In this document: positions 35,358 through 45,324 of the stretch, piece by piece | How positions within the stretch are numbered: the first letter of the stretch is position 1 | Layout: every line of letters starts with the position of its first letter | Source of the DNA: Amphiura filiformis | Lineage: Eukaryota; Echinodermata; Ophiuroidea; Amphilepidida; Amphiuridae | Length of the DNA: 64,000 bases | NCBI RefSeq assembly: GCF_039555335.1 | Contig: NC_092637.1 | Coordinates: forward strand, 44,967,613-45,031,612 | Direction: 5' to 3' | Program-made: the position numbers and the translations under genes | Notes under the pieces: generated by a model | Told to the model about the DNA's origin: nothing | What the model saw: the letters and a program-made list of their open reading frames with translations, nothing else | The model's database searches: none

Positions 35358-38300
35358 ATGGACGGAACCATGGACCCTATGACTGAGGACGAAATTAGTA
35401 GGATTGACAATGTGGATATACTGAACGCTATCATACAAGAGGATGATTGGCAAACGGATGCTACTCGTTTGGCATATAATAGAATTCTTCAGCTCCGGGG
35501 AGTGGACACTGCGGGGAATGTTCCGATGGACTCTATGGCGGGTGGTGAAAACCCAGTACCTGTACTGCCTGATGTGGATGAAACTGTAAGTATTGAACTT
35601 CTTTTAAATATAGGTCTAAATAGACCTACACTAATTTCCGCAGTTTTTTACCGCATCGTGCATGATTTAGACCTAACTGTAGGTCTACTATTTTCTCTTA
35701 ATTGTTTCTTTCATCTTGTTAAATAGGATATACGGTAACATATCCTATTTACCGAGTAGAGGTTATAAACTTATGATTATTGTATTAATCACGCTCCCTG
35801 CGTGCATCGTGTATCCTACCCTATGCACGTATGGACTAATGAATGGACTATGATAGTGCGCCATCTTTCGTTACAAGCGGATAAATATTGCATACAAATA
35901 GGCCTAGGCCTATAATTATATTGAGGGCTCGCTTTCGACTAACAAGTAAAATTTTTTTGATCATATGTGAACTATACCATAGTATTTAAAATCTATGACT
36001 ATATTTAATGTTGTAACTAACACACTGCGTGACTAACGGTAACTAGTTTATCGATTAAGTACAACTTCACAGAGAAAATTTTAGAAAATATGGATGTAAT
36101 GTTGCTTATCGTGCACGTGAAATTCGTGATAGACTATGCAAGTATCCTTGCATTTTCAGCACTCACTTCACGATTTCAGATCACATTTTTTACTTGTTAT
36201 TAATTAAAGCGCATCCTCGATGATTAAAATCATAGCTTTATTAGGGGCCTACTTTTATTTTACTATTAGGCCTAGGCCTATAGGTCTTCATTTCTATTTC
36301 CGATCGATTTAATTACTTTTTTTTTTAAATGTCGTAAGAACATTATTTCGGCATTTTATTTAAACTTCCTCATGATTATTTAGCACGGGTCATTCGTATC
36401 GTTCTTTTGCGTGCCATTAAACTGATTAAGATTCTGATAGGATCGTGGGTCCCATAGTCGCGTTTAATGGGTAAATCGTAGGATGAATGAGTAATTATTT
36501 GTTCAACGTTTAAAAAAGTTCGAGACAATTACTCAAGCTATCAACTATTTTTTGTTTTTATTAGGTCGTTGTAACAGGGAGTCGTAAACGCCCCGCCGAA
36601 AACAGTGTGGATGATACAGACGACCCTTTAAACTCCGATGAGACTGAAGAACAGCGAGAAGAGTCGGACGACCTGTCCCGATACTACAACATCGAGACCG
36701 TGAACACGAAACGCGTCAAAAAATACAAGGCCTCGGCTACGGATTACCGACTGCGACTGAGAAATTTAGACGAAGTAGCTCTGGATGCCTTGCCTCTGTT
36801 GTCTGGGATTATAGACGATGTATTGCATAATCTGACTCTCGGTGTCCGTCCTAGAGATATGGTGCGAATTATCCTGCAAGCTCCCGGTTTAGATAAACCT
36901 ATAGCCTTGCCTTTCATCAAGAAAGACGATCTCACTATAGACAGATTCATGGCGAGGGTAGAGCACGTGCTTCAATCCAACAAGGACGTGAAATTGAATA
37001 GCGACATGGACATTAATTTCGTGCATATGGAAATGCCTGAAGGTGGGAAATCGGATCGACCTATGTTTCAGACCTGGGAGGAGAAGAAGAAAAATCTGTA
37101 CTGTATCGTACCCATCTCCAACCAGGGCGACAACATGTGTCTGGCCCGAGCTATCGTAACCGGTAAAGCGAACCACGAACTGAAATCAACGGGACGGGTT
37201 TGGAGAGATATTAGGAGAGGTGGACACCACCAAACGACACGCGCGACGGCACTCCATGAGGAAATCAAGATGCCTTTTAAAGCGTGCGGATTAGAACATG
37301 TAGAAGCTTTCCAGCAAGTGGTCTCCGACTACCAACTCGTGGTCGTTTCCAAAGAACAGTTCGATAAAATTATTTGGAAAGGGCCGAATAAATCCAAAGG
37401 AATCTATTTGTTGTACAACAACAACCATTTCGATCTCATCACCTCCATGTCGGCTTATCTGAACAGAAGTTATTGGTGCCACGAGTGCAAGGTTGCATAC
37501 GATGACAAGAAGCGTCACGAATGCGAAAAAACCTGTAAGGTATGTCACTCCGGAAATTGTCAGTCGAGCGATGAGATCGAGGCTTGGACGTATTGTAACG
37601 ACTGTAATCGGTACTTCAAGTCCCCCCAATGTTACGTGAACCATAAAGCGGACGGTTCCAGCGTCAGGAAGTTCGGTACGATCTGCAGCCAGTACTACAA
37701 ATGCGAGAAATGCGAAAGAGTCGTCAACAAATTATACCTCCAAAAAGATAAAAGACACGACTGTACCGATATCTGGTGTCGCGTTTGCATTGGAAACTTT
37801 AAGGTGGGTCACCGATGCTTTATCAAAAAAGTGGAAGTTAAGGAAAAAGAAGAGAAACCGTTCAGTTACATCTTTTTCGACGTGGAATCTCAGATGGAGA
37901 CGGGAATTCACAAACCATGCCTCTGCGTCGCGCAAAAAGTATGCGAAACGTGCGCCGAGCGACCGATCGAAGATGGCTGCGACTTCTGCGGCGATGACAA
38001 GCAAGTCGTCTTCCGAGGAAAAGATTGTATGGAAGAATTTTGTCTGTGGGTTCTCAAGAACGAACGCCATAAACGCGCGAGATGTCTGGCTCATAATTTA
38101 AAGGGCTACGACGGGTACTTTATCCTGCAGTATTTGTACGACAATAACGTCAAACCGGACGTCATCATGAACGGGGCAAAAGTCATGTCCATCACCGTAC
38201 CCAAATTGGACATCGTCTTCAAGGACAGTTTAAACTTCTTCCCCATGGCTCTTTCCAAGCTTCCGAAAAGTTTCGGGATCCAAGAGCTTTGTAAAGGATT

Positions 38301-40766
38301 TTACCCGCATCTGAAGAACACGAAAGCCAACGAGAATTACCGCGGGAAGCTACCTGACATGGAAGATTTCGATCCGGAGGGTATGTCCGAAGCGGGGAAG
38401 CAAGAGTTCGTAAAATGGTACGAAGACGAAGAGAAGAAAGGAAAGGAATGGGTTCTGCAAGATGAGTTATTGAAATACTGTATCAACGACGTCGATATCC
38501 TTCGGAGATGTTGCATGCAGTTCCGGACCATGTTCATGGAGGTGACCAAGACCGGTCTAGAAGATCCCGGGGTAGACCCTTTGAAAGACCCCATCACCAT
38601 CGCAGCAGCCTGCAACTTGGTATTGCGTCGCAACTTTTAGAATCCGAGACCATCGCCATCATCCCTCCTCACGGTTACGGACCCGGTCAGAATTTTTCTA
38701 GGGATTCTATAGTATGGTTGAATTACGAAGCGATGAAGGATGACGTTTATATCCTACACGCCATGAATGGCGGGGAAGCCCGGTTATACTCAAGAGTGAC
38801 TGCCGATGGTATTGATCTCGAAAATCGTAAGATCTATTCTTATCATGGTTGCCTGTTTCACGGATGCAGGTCCTGTTTCGACGAAGATACCATCAATCCC
38901 ATCTCGGGGAAACCAATGGCCGAGCTGTACAGGAAGACTCTGTTACGTAGGAAACAATTGGAGATCAATTACCCCGATTACGAGATCGTCGAAATTTTTG
39001 AACATGACTGGAAAAAGACGTGGAAAGGGCTGCCCGATGACGTGAGAAAAAGGATCGATGTTTCCCGCCATCTGGAACCTTTGGATTGCAGAGAAGCGTT
39101 GTACGGTGGTAGGACCGAGACGAACAAACTCTTTCACGAAGTCGCGGATGGAGAGATCATCAGATACCTGGACTTTACGAGGTATGTCGATCGATCGATT
39201 CAAAATAACCTTTGTAATTGTTTGTTTTTTATTCATTTAATTTTTTAATGTATTTAATTTTATCGATCTTATTTTTGTTCTTTGAATCAGCCTCTATCCA
39301 TGGACGAATAAATATAGCGAGTACATCGTCGGTTTCCCAAAGATCTACACGAACGATTTCGACGACGTATCGTCTTACTTCGGCCTGATTCGATGCACGG
39401 TCCTGCCGCCACGATGGTTGTTTCATCCCGTATTACCCGCCCGATGTCATGGCAAGTTGATATTCGCCCTGTGCGGTACGTGTATGGAAGAGAAACGTCG
39501 GGCCTACTGTCCTCATTCGGACGAAGAGCGAACCATCCGAGGAACGTGGGTAACCTTGGAAGTCCAGAAGGCCGTGGAGATGGGCTACCGGATCGTGAGT
39601 ACCGAGGTGGTGTGGCACTGGGAACGACGCGCCGTGTACGATAAAGAGACAAAGACTGGAGGCTTGTTTACCGAGTATATCGACCGATTCCTCCGATTGA
39701 AACAAGAAGCTAGCGGGTACCCCGACTGGTGCGTGACGTCAGAAGATAAACGACGTTACGTCAACGACTACTACGAGAATGAAGGGATACGTCTGGATCC
39801 CGACAACATCGCTAAGAATCCCGGCATGAGGTCTCTGGCCAAGCTGTGTTTAAACAGTATGTGGGTGAGTATCATCGCTGATCAGGCATGTGATTTTTTT
39901 TTTAAATAGATAAAAACAAATTCTTACCGAGATTTTCTTCCATTGTTTTTACAGGGAAAATTTGCCCAAAGATCCAACCTGAGTAAGACGGTTATACACG
40001 ACGACCCTTCCGAAGTGTACAAGTTGTTGACGGACGATACCATCACGGTCGATAATATCAGACTCGTTAACGAAGAGGTTGTGGAAGTGACGTATAAAGA
40101 AGAAGGAGCTTTCGCCAAGATCAACCCTAAAACAAACGTCGTTATCGCGGCCTTTACGACCTGTCACGCCAGACTCAAATTGTACGAAGTTCTGGAAAAA
40201 TTGGGCGATCGCGCCATGTACCAAGATACGGGTAAGTTTCTAGTTTTTATTTTTGTTTATGATCCGTATTTTCAAATTATATTTTTCTTAACTGTTGTCA
40301 TTTTTCCGTCATTTCAGATAGCGTCGTATTCCTCAGTCGCCCGGGAGATTGGGAGCCCCCGACCGGCGATTATCTCGGTCAATTGACGGACGAGGTCGCC
40401 CCGCACGACGGGAACCATATTACAGCTTTCGTGTCCGGCGGATGTAAAAATTATTATTATACCACGGATACGGGTAAAACCACCATGAAAGTGAGAGGTA
40501 TCACTCTCAACGCGCGAAATTCAAATCTGGTCAACGCCTCGACGTTGGAACGAATGGTCAAAGGATTAACGTTACACGGTGAAGGGGAGAGAGTGACGGT
40601 GACTGATCCTCGCAAGATCGTGCGTAACGTCAAGACCAAGAACATCGAAAGTCGCGTCTTCAAGAAAGACTACAGGGTCGTGTTCGACAAGAGGTGGATC
40701 TCCGACGGATTCGACACCTTACCTTACGGTTACGGGGTAGATAAAGAGGCAGTCAAAAGCGATTAG
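35358..40766 (+). CDS. PolB: Polinton protein-primed DNA polymerase B, five exons, one frame break
   Basis: Replicates the element from its termini. Predicted exons are 35358-35585, 36565-39181, 39291-39864, 39955-40231 and 40318-40766; all introns are GT..AG (979, 109, 90 and 86 bp) and frames match, totalling about 1380 codons. The N-terminal part has GDNMCLARAIV and NNNHFDL (about 37125-37440), reminiscent of an OTU-like Cys/His pair. A Cys/His-rich zinc region spans about 37475-37840. Exonuclease motifs: DVE at 37879, AHNLKGYDGYF at about 38089, YCINDVDIL at about 38476. Polymerase motifs: A (SLYP, across intron 2), B (NSMW-GKFAQR, across intron 3), C (YxDTDS, across intron 4). Oddity: in exon 2 the frame ends at TAG 38638-38640 and homology resumes one base back, in a T4 run. 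This is an indel or assembly error rather than an intron, as no splice site fits. Confidence 0.88.
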
Positions 40767-40778
40767 TTTCGCGTCACG

Positions 40779-41342
40779 ATGGAGGTCGAAAACGCAGGCG
40801 CGCAACAATGTCTCTGCAAAGATTCTCTGAAAAAATACTCCACCTTTCCCATGATCGGACTGGCTTTACTCCTCGTCACCAACGCTGCATTAACCGTCAC
40901 TCAACATCGAGAGGGTACTTCCTTTAATTTGTGCCACAACTTGACGCTACCGTTCGCGTCTTACCAAACCGAGTCGATTAACGTCGATAAAGTCAAATTT
41001 CGAGAAGAGTCGACGCACTGTCTCCCTCAACACGCGCTTCACCTTGGAGAAGATATATACCTCAGCGTGTGTCATTTCCGCGGCAGTGTGCGCGTAGATA
41101 TCAGACGGTTCGTAGGTGACGTGGAGAAGGAAGGAATTCTTCCTACTATACGAGGTATTTACCTGTCTATCGATCAGTGGAACGCGTTGAAAAGGAACGA
41201 AAGCTTCGTAGACTCTACTATCGAGAAACTATCATGGACGCGAGACTCGCGCATCCCTACACGGCCATCGTCTCTGGACCTACGGGTTCTGGGAAAACTC
41301 AATTCGTCAAACGACTCATCGCGGAAGGGGATAGGACGGTAG
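40779..41342 (+). CDS. PC4/p15-like protein 1 with N-terminal hydrophobic segment
   Basis: The protein is 187 aa and starts 12 bp after the PolB stop. Residues about 92-146 match the PC4 (transcriptional coactivator p15) single-stranded DNA-binding fold pattern: a CHFRGSVRVDIRRF strand pair, then RGIYLSIDQWNALK. Residues 22-41 (FPMIGLALLLVTNAALTVT) form one hydrophobic stretch that could be a membrane anchor. The C-terminal 36 codons overlap the ATPase gene in another frame (41234-41342). A second PC4-like gene is at 47292-47741. PC4 domains bind single-stranded DNA; a role as replication SSB or transcription factor is inference. The C-terminal tail after residue about 150 may be constrained mainly by the overlapping gene. 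Confidence 0.65.
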   Translation: MEVENAGAQQCLCKDSLKKYSTFPMIGLALLLVTNAALTVTQHREGTSFNLCHNLTLPFASYQTESINVDKVKFREESTHCLPQHALHLGEDIYLSVCHFRGSVRVDIRRFVGDVEKEGILPTIRGIYLSIDQWNALKRNESFVDSTIEKLSWTRDSRIPTRPSSLDLRVLGKLNSSNDSSRKGIGR

Positions 41343-41875
41343 ACGGTCCGCCCGATAAAATTATATGGCTTTACGGTGAATACCAATCCGCGTACGACGA
41401 TATGCGAAAATCTTTCGAGAACATTCAATTTATAGAAGGATTTCCCTCCGACATGGAATCTCTGATCGACCCTAACTTCAGAAATCTAGTCGTCATCGAC
41501 GATCTCATGGCCGAATTGTCCGGAGATACCAGGGTGATGAACATGTTTACCAAGACGAGTCATCATCGTAACATGTCCGTCATCTTTATCGTACAGAATC
41601 TATTCTTAGCGTCCAAACAATTCCGCACCATCTCGCTCAACGCGCACTACATGGTTCTCTTCAAGAATCCCCGAGATAATTCGCAGATTCTTCACCTAGC
41701 CAAACAGATCTTTCCCGGACGCGTCAAGTACGTGCAGGAGAGTTTCATGGACGCTACCAAACAGCGGTACGGATATCTACTGGTCGATCTGAGAGCTACG
41801 ACTCCCGAAGATTTAAGACTACGTACCGACATCTTTGAAGGATTGAAACAAACTGTCTACATTCCCAGAGGATAA
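41234..41875 (+). CDS. ATP: FtsK/HerA-type genome-packaging ATPase (A32-like)
   Basis: The protein is 213 aa. The ATG at 41234 is chosen because it places MDARLAHPYTAIVSG just ahead of the Walker A motif and the frame upstream (from 41177) has no ATG. Walker A is GPTGSGKT (15-22) and Walker B LVVIDD (85-90); a following stretch (KTSHHRNMSVIFIVQNLF) has the sensor-like end of the family. The length and motif order fit Polinton ATPases, related to poxvirus A32, which pump genomic DNA into preformed capsids. The frame is intact. It overlaps the preceding gene by 109 bp. Confidence 0.9.
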   Translation: MDARLAHPYTAIVSGPTGSGKTQFVKRLIAEGDRTVDGPPDKIIWLYGEYQSAYDDMRKSFENIQFIEGFPSDMESLIDPNFRNLVVIDDLMAELSGDTRVMNMFTKTSHHRNMSVIFIVQNLFLASKQFRTISLNAHYMVLFKNPRDNSQILHLAKQIFPGRVKYVQESFMDATKQRYGYLLVDLRATTPEDLRLRTDIFEGLKQTVYIPRG

Positions 41876-41911
41876 AAGTGACGGTTGCAACTAATTCATT
41901 CGAGCATTAAC

Positions 41912-42238
41912 ATGTCGAAGAGAATGAAGCAAAACGCCGACGCTCTTCGGTTTCTGAGTATATGCAATCCTCGTCAGAGGAAAGCCGTCATACAGCACGC
42001 CGACAACGGTCTCATCGATTCCTTGTGCGAATGCGCGTTGAATCTCCTCAAGGGACACGTCCGACTCAATCCGAAACAAAAGAAAAAACTCTCGTCGCAC
42101 AAAAAACGTCTGCGCGCTCTAACTAATAAAAAGGTAGCGCGCAAGAAGAAGAAGACCATTCTCACGCAACACGGTGGATTCGTCGGAGCATTCCTCGCTC
42201 CCGTTTTAAGAGCGCTCGTACCTCTGCTTCTCAAGTAA
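41912..42238 (+). CDS. Small basic Polinton protein with hydrophobic C-terminus
   Basis: The protein is 108 aa. The ATG at 41912 follows AAC; the upstream in-frame extension has no ATG. The N-terminal half is helical and Cys-containing (NPRQRKAVIQHADNGLIDSL, CECALNLLKGHVRL). It has a strongly basic centre (KQKKKLSSHKKRLRALTNKK, ARKKKK), then GGFVGAFLAPVLRALVPLLLK, an amphipathic or membrane-active-looking tail. I recall similar small proteins in animal Polintons at this place, beside the ATPase; their function is not established. A virion core or membrane-penetration role is conjecture. The stop is 2 bp from the next ATG. Confidence 0.7.
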   Translation: MSKRMKQNADALRFLSICNPRQRKAVIQHADNGLIDSLCECALNLLKGHVRLNPKQKKKLSSHKKRLRALTNKKVARKKKKTILTQHGGFVGAFLAPVLRALVPLLLK

Positions 42239-42240
42239 AG

Positions 42241-42967
42241 ATGTCCACTTTAAAATACGCCAAGAAAATGATTCTGATCGATCCGCGGGAACTGGAGAGG
42301 GTCAATGACCGCGTCCAAAAAAACGACGATGAAAAAATAGGGGATACGGAAAAGGACATGAAGCGCACACTGGACCGCACCGATCTTTCCACGCACGATA
42401 TGATGCGACTCTACCACCAGACGTTGCAACGGTTCCTTAAGAAAGATAAACGTCGCTCGAAAGAACCTTTGAACATTACGGTCAAACCGATGAAGAACGA
42501 AGAAAAAGAAGAAGAAGAAGAAGGGGAAATTAAAGAAGAAGCTGTAAAGAGCGTCGACGAAGCGATGGAAAGGAACTTTTGAAACCGTGCCGGCCTCCTT
42601 CAAGACCAAAGCCAAATCTCTCATGAACAATCTCAAACGAAATCGGTCCAAAGGTTATCTGGATTGGACCCCTTCGGGAGAAATCATCGCGTCGGGAAGT
42701 AAAGTCGAGGGCTCCAACTTGGTCGATCTCATTCACGACTCTCTGAGAAAACGTAAAGGATACGAAGATCCCGTAGGGTGGAAATCGTTCAACGAAGCTA
42801 TAGCGCTCAACAACGTCCCCGAATCTTTAATCGCCAATACCAAACGACGCGATCTTTTGAGGGAAAGGAAATCGATCGTCGAAGAAACCACCCCGAAACG
42901 AAAACTAAGAAAATCCAAGAAGCGTCGTCAGACTTTCCCTCACGAGGAATTGTGGGAACTTTATTAA
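42241..42967 (+). CDS. Conserved Polinton structural-type protein, two frames joined at a UUU-UGA
   Basis: The first frame, 42241-42582 (113 aa), starts MSTLKYAKKMILID, has a MMRLYHQTLQRFLKK helix and a Glu/Lys-rich linker, and ends at TGA 42580-42582. The second, running through 42584-42967 with no ATG near its start, has FKTKAKSLMNNLK, GSNLVDLIHDSLRKRKG and PVGWKSFNEA and a basic C-terminus. In Polintons I remember these halves as one protein, the second half beginning with a VPxxxKxKA motif, so the gene is read here as a single unit with a +1 frame change at AAC TTT TGA A (42574-42583). It could be a programmed +1 frameshift or an inserted T. Biochemical function unknown; probably virion-associated. 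Confidence 0.65.
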
Positions 42968-43046
42968 TCGATGTTTATTTGAAATAGTAGTAAGATTAGC
43001 GATAATCCGTAGAGTAGAATTTAAATGTGTCTTTTAGCGATTCGCA
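42968..43046. promoter_or_regulatory. Largest intergenic gap in the rightward gene block
   Basis: 79 bp of AT-rich DNA between the structural-type gene and the integrase, while neighbouring genes are separated by 2-40 bp or overlap. It may hold a promoter or processing signal. There is no clear TATA box. Confidence 0.3.
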
Positions 43047-44129
43047 ATGGATAAGGACGCCTACTTGAAAGGAATATACTACGATCCGTCGAGTTCCGGT
43101 AGTTTGGGGGGCATCGATAGATTGTACAGAAAGGTTAAAGAAGATGGCGTCGGATTAACGCGTAAAGACGTCGAGAAATGGCTCCTCGCTCAAGACGCGT
43201 ACACTTTACACAAGCCGGCGAGAAGACGATTTCCCCGAAATAGTTACTTCTCGGACGGTATCGATCAGACGTGGCAGATGGATCTGGTGGAGCTTCCCGG
43301 ACTGACTAAATTTAATCGCGGTTATAAATTCATTTTGACCTGCATCGACGTGTTTTCCAAATACGCCTGGGTAGAACCTCTGAAAGACAAGAAAGGACAG
43401 ACCGTAGCCGCGGCGTTGAAAAGAATTTTCGATCGCGGAAGACAACCCACCCAAATTCAGAGCGATAAAGGGAAGGAATTCCTGAACACCCACGTGCGCG
43501 CCTTGTTCGAAGAAAAGAAAATACATTTTTTCACCACTCAGAATCCAGATACCAAAGCTTCCATCGTGGAAAGGTTCAATCGGACTTTGAAAAGTCGAAT
43601 CTTTAGACACTTGACGAAAACGAACGGATCCGAATATCAACGCGTCTTGCAAGATGTGGTGCGCGGGTATAACGACGCCTATCACAGAACTATCCGAAGA
43701 GCCCCAGCCAGCGTCAACAAGGACAACGAAAGCGCCGTATGGAAGACCATGTACGGACACTTGCTTCGAAGAAGACGTAAGAAGGAGAAATTGTTCAATC
43801 CCGACGATATCGTACGTATTTCCACGGAGAAACTTCCTTTCAGAAAAGGATATCTACCTCAATGGTCGGAAGAATTATTCGTCGTATCCGAGAGAATCGA
43901 CAGAAGAATACCCGTTTACGTATTGAGAGACTTTAACGAGGAAGAAATCGAAGGTACATTTTACGGTTGGGAGATTCAAAAAGTAATCAAAGCCAAAGGC
44001 GATTTATTCAAGGTGGAGAAAGTTCTCAGAAAGAGAAAACGGAACGGAACGATCGAATACTTCGTCAAATGGTTAGGTTGGCCGGGTAAATTTAACAGTT
44101 GGGTCGTGGATCTTCAGGACATTGAATAA
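43047..44129 (+). CDS. INT: Polinton retrovirus-type integrase with chromodomain
   Basis: The protein is 360 aa and intact. Catalytic acidic residues are Asp79 (WQMDLVE), Asp140 (IQSDKGKEF) and Glu175 (SIVERFNRT), the D,D,E arrangement of rve-fold integrases; CIDVFSKYAW lies between the first two. The N-terminal 60 residues form a short helical domain (GGIDRLYRKVKE). A C-terminal SH3-like region is followed by a chromodomain at about 313-360 (KVEKVLRKRKRNGTIEYFVK, WLGWP..FNSWV), as in many Polintons and chromoviruses, likely guiding insertion to modified histones. It makes the staggered cuts that leave 6 bp duplications, as seen at CATGGT. Confidence 0.93.
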   Translation: MDKDAYLKGIYYDPSSSGSLGGIDRLYRKVKEDGVGLTRKDVEKWLLAQDAYTLHKPARRRFPRNSYFSDGIDQTWQMDLVELPGLTKFNRGYKFILTCIDVFSKYAWVEPLKDKKGQTVAAALKRIFDRGRQPTQIQSDKGKEFLNTHVRALFEEKKIHFFTTQNPDTKASIVERFNRTLKSRIFRHLTKTNGSEYQRVLQDVVRGYNDAYHRTIRRAPASVNKDNESAVWKTMYGHLLRRRRKKEKLFNPDDIVRISTEKLPFRKGYLPQWSEELFVVSERIDRRIPVYVLRDFNEEEIEGTFYGWEIQKVIKAKGDLFKVEKVLRKRKRNGTIEYFVKWLGWPGKFNSWVVDLQDIE

Positions 44130-44148
44130 TACATTTCAACACGAGAAC

Positions 44149-44931
44149 ATGGCGGTCGACGAGTTTTACGTCACGCTGCCGAGTAACAGCAGCTTCGACT
44201 ATTACCCCTCCAACACTCTCAGCGATTTTACCACCAAACTATTCAAACCCATCGATCTATCCGGCGAATGGGAAGTAGCTTTGACGGAAATCAGCTTCCC
44301 CCTTTCCTACTACAACATCACGGAACCTTTCAACGAAATCTTCTACAGCGGGGATGGGTCGGAATTAAACTCCGACACGATACGGGTGCCGCCTGGTTAT
44401 TACAACGATCTGGATGAGTTGTCCTTAGCAGTGCACGAACTTTTAAATTCGCTCGGAAAATCCAACATTAAACTGGTTTTGGACAAGAACACTCAAAAAG
44501 TCAGCGTCAAACTAAAAAACAACGCCTTCATACAATTTCACCCGGAACTCGCGGCCATGCTAGGATTCGTGGAGAAGGGTCACGGTTTACTGTCATTTCG
44601 TCTCCTACGTACTCACGAGGCCAATCTACCGATCGATTTAAACGCCGGTATGTACTCCCTCTACCTGTACACGGACATCATCGAAGACCAGATCATTGGC
44701 GACGCGTTCGCGCCTCTTCTACGCATCGTTCACATGGATAAAAAAGGTTCCGGAGACGTCGTCACGCGGACTTACCAATCCCCCCATTTTGTAAAAGTTC
44801 GAATGAAACATTTCGATACTATTACCGTACGCGTCAGACGAGATACAGGTGAGAAGATCCGGTTTCAACGCGGGAAGATCGTCGCCAAACTTTGTTTCAG
44901 ACCCGTCAAGACCAAATACTTTAAAAGGTGA
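44149..44931 (+). CDS. Probable minor capsid (penton-like) protein
   Basis: The protein is 260 aa; the start is the ATG at 44149, 19 bp after the integrase stop. It opens MAVDEFYVTLPSNSSFDYY and continues with LSGEWEVALTEISFPLSYYN and RVPPGYYNDLDELSLAV, then beta-rich segments to a basic C-terminus. The beta-rich character, size and position just left of the core-like protein and major capsid fit the Polinton penton/minor capsid gene (single jelly-roll, related to PY). No catalytic motif is present. Assignment rests on pattern memory and gene order; structural modelling would settle it. Confidence 0.65.
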   Translation: MAVDEFYVTLPSNSSFDYYPSNTLSDFTTKLFKPIDLSGEWEVALTEISFPLSYYNITEPFNEIFYSGDGSELNSDTIRVPPGYYNDLDELSLAVHELLNSLGKSNIKLVLDKNTQKVSVKLKNNAFIQFHPELAAMLGFVEKGHGLLSFRLLRTHEANLPIDLNAGMYSLYLYTDIIEDQIIGDAFAPLLRIVHMDKKGSGDVVTRTYQSPHFVKVRMKHFDTITVRVRRDTGEKIRFQRGKIVAKLCFRPVKTKYFKR

Positions 44932-44932
44932 C

Positions 44933-45319
44933 ATGGTGGGCAGACAGTACGGTGGTTACGTTCGTGGAGGGAGCGAAATTCCGGTATTTAGGGGTTCCAG
45001 GATGCAAAGAGGATACGGATTAGGAAGCATCCTTTCCGGTATGTTCCGTACAGCCATTCCTTTCCTGAAGAGCGGGGCCAAAGCGTTGGGAAAAGAAGCC
45101 CTACGTACTAGCGTGAACATCGGTCAAGACGTATTGAGAGGACAGAATTTAAAAAAAGCGGCTCGTCGTCGAGGTCTCGAAACGGTGAAGAACATCGTCA
45201 GGAAGAAGCCATCGAGACAAAAAGGTACAAAACGCAAGCGGAACGGAAAATCGACCATTTCCTCGCGAGGCGGGACCGCGAAAAGATCTAAAAGAACTCC
45301 GGATATCTTTGACCGTTAA
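44933..45319 (+). CDS. Basic glycine-rich core-like virion protein
   Basis: The protein is 128 aa, with its ATG 1 bp after the preceding stop. It has a Gly/Arg-rich N-terminus (YGGYVRGGSEIPVFRG, QRGYGLGSILSGMF), a conserved-looking central block (AIPFLKSGAKALGKEALRTS) and a strongly basic tail (KKPSRQKGTKRKRNGK, TAKRSKR). Similar proteins precede the major capsid gene in animal Polintons as I recall. It resembles adenovirus internal/core proteins in composition, so DNA binding inside the virion is plausible but inferred. Confidence 0.65.
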   Translation: MVGRQYGGYVRGGSEIPVFRGSRMQRGYGLGSILSGMFRTAIPFLKSGAKALGKEALRTSVNIGQDVLRGQNLKKAARRRGLETVKNIVRKKPSRQKGTKRKRNGKSTISSRGGTAKRSKRTPDIFDR

Positions 45320-45324
45320 TCAAC

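Noticed and set aside
41177-41233. Upstream extension of the ATPase frame
   Set aside because: It begins at GTG, not ATG, in a eukaryotic setting, and the residues overlap the PC4 domain coding region; the ATG at 41234 fits the family start.
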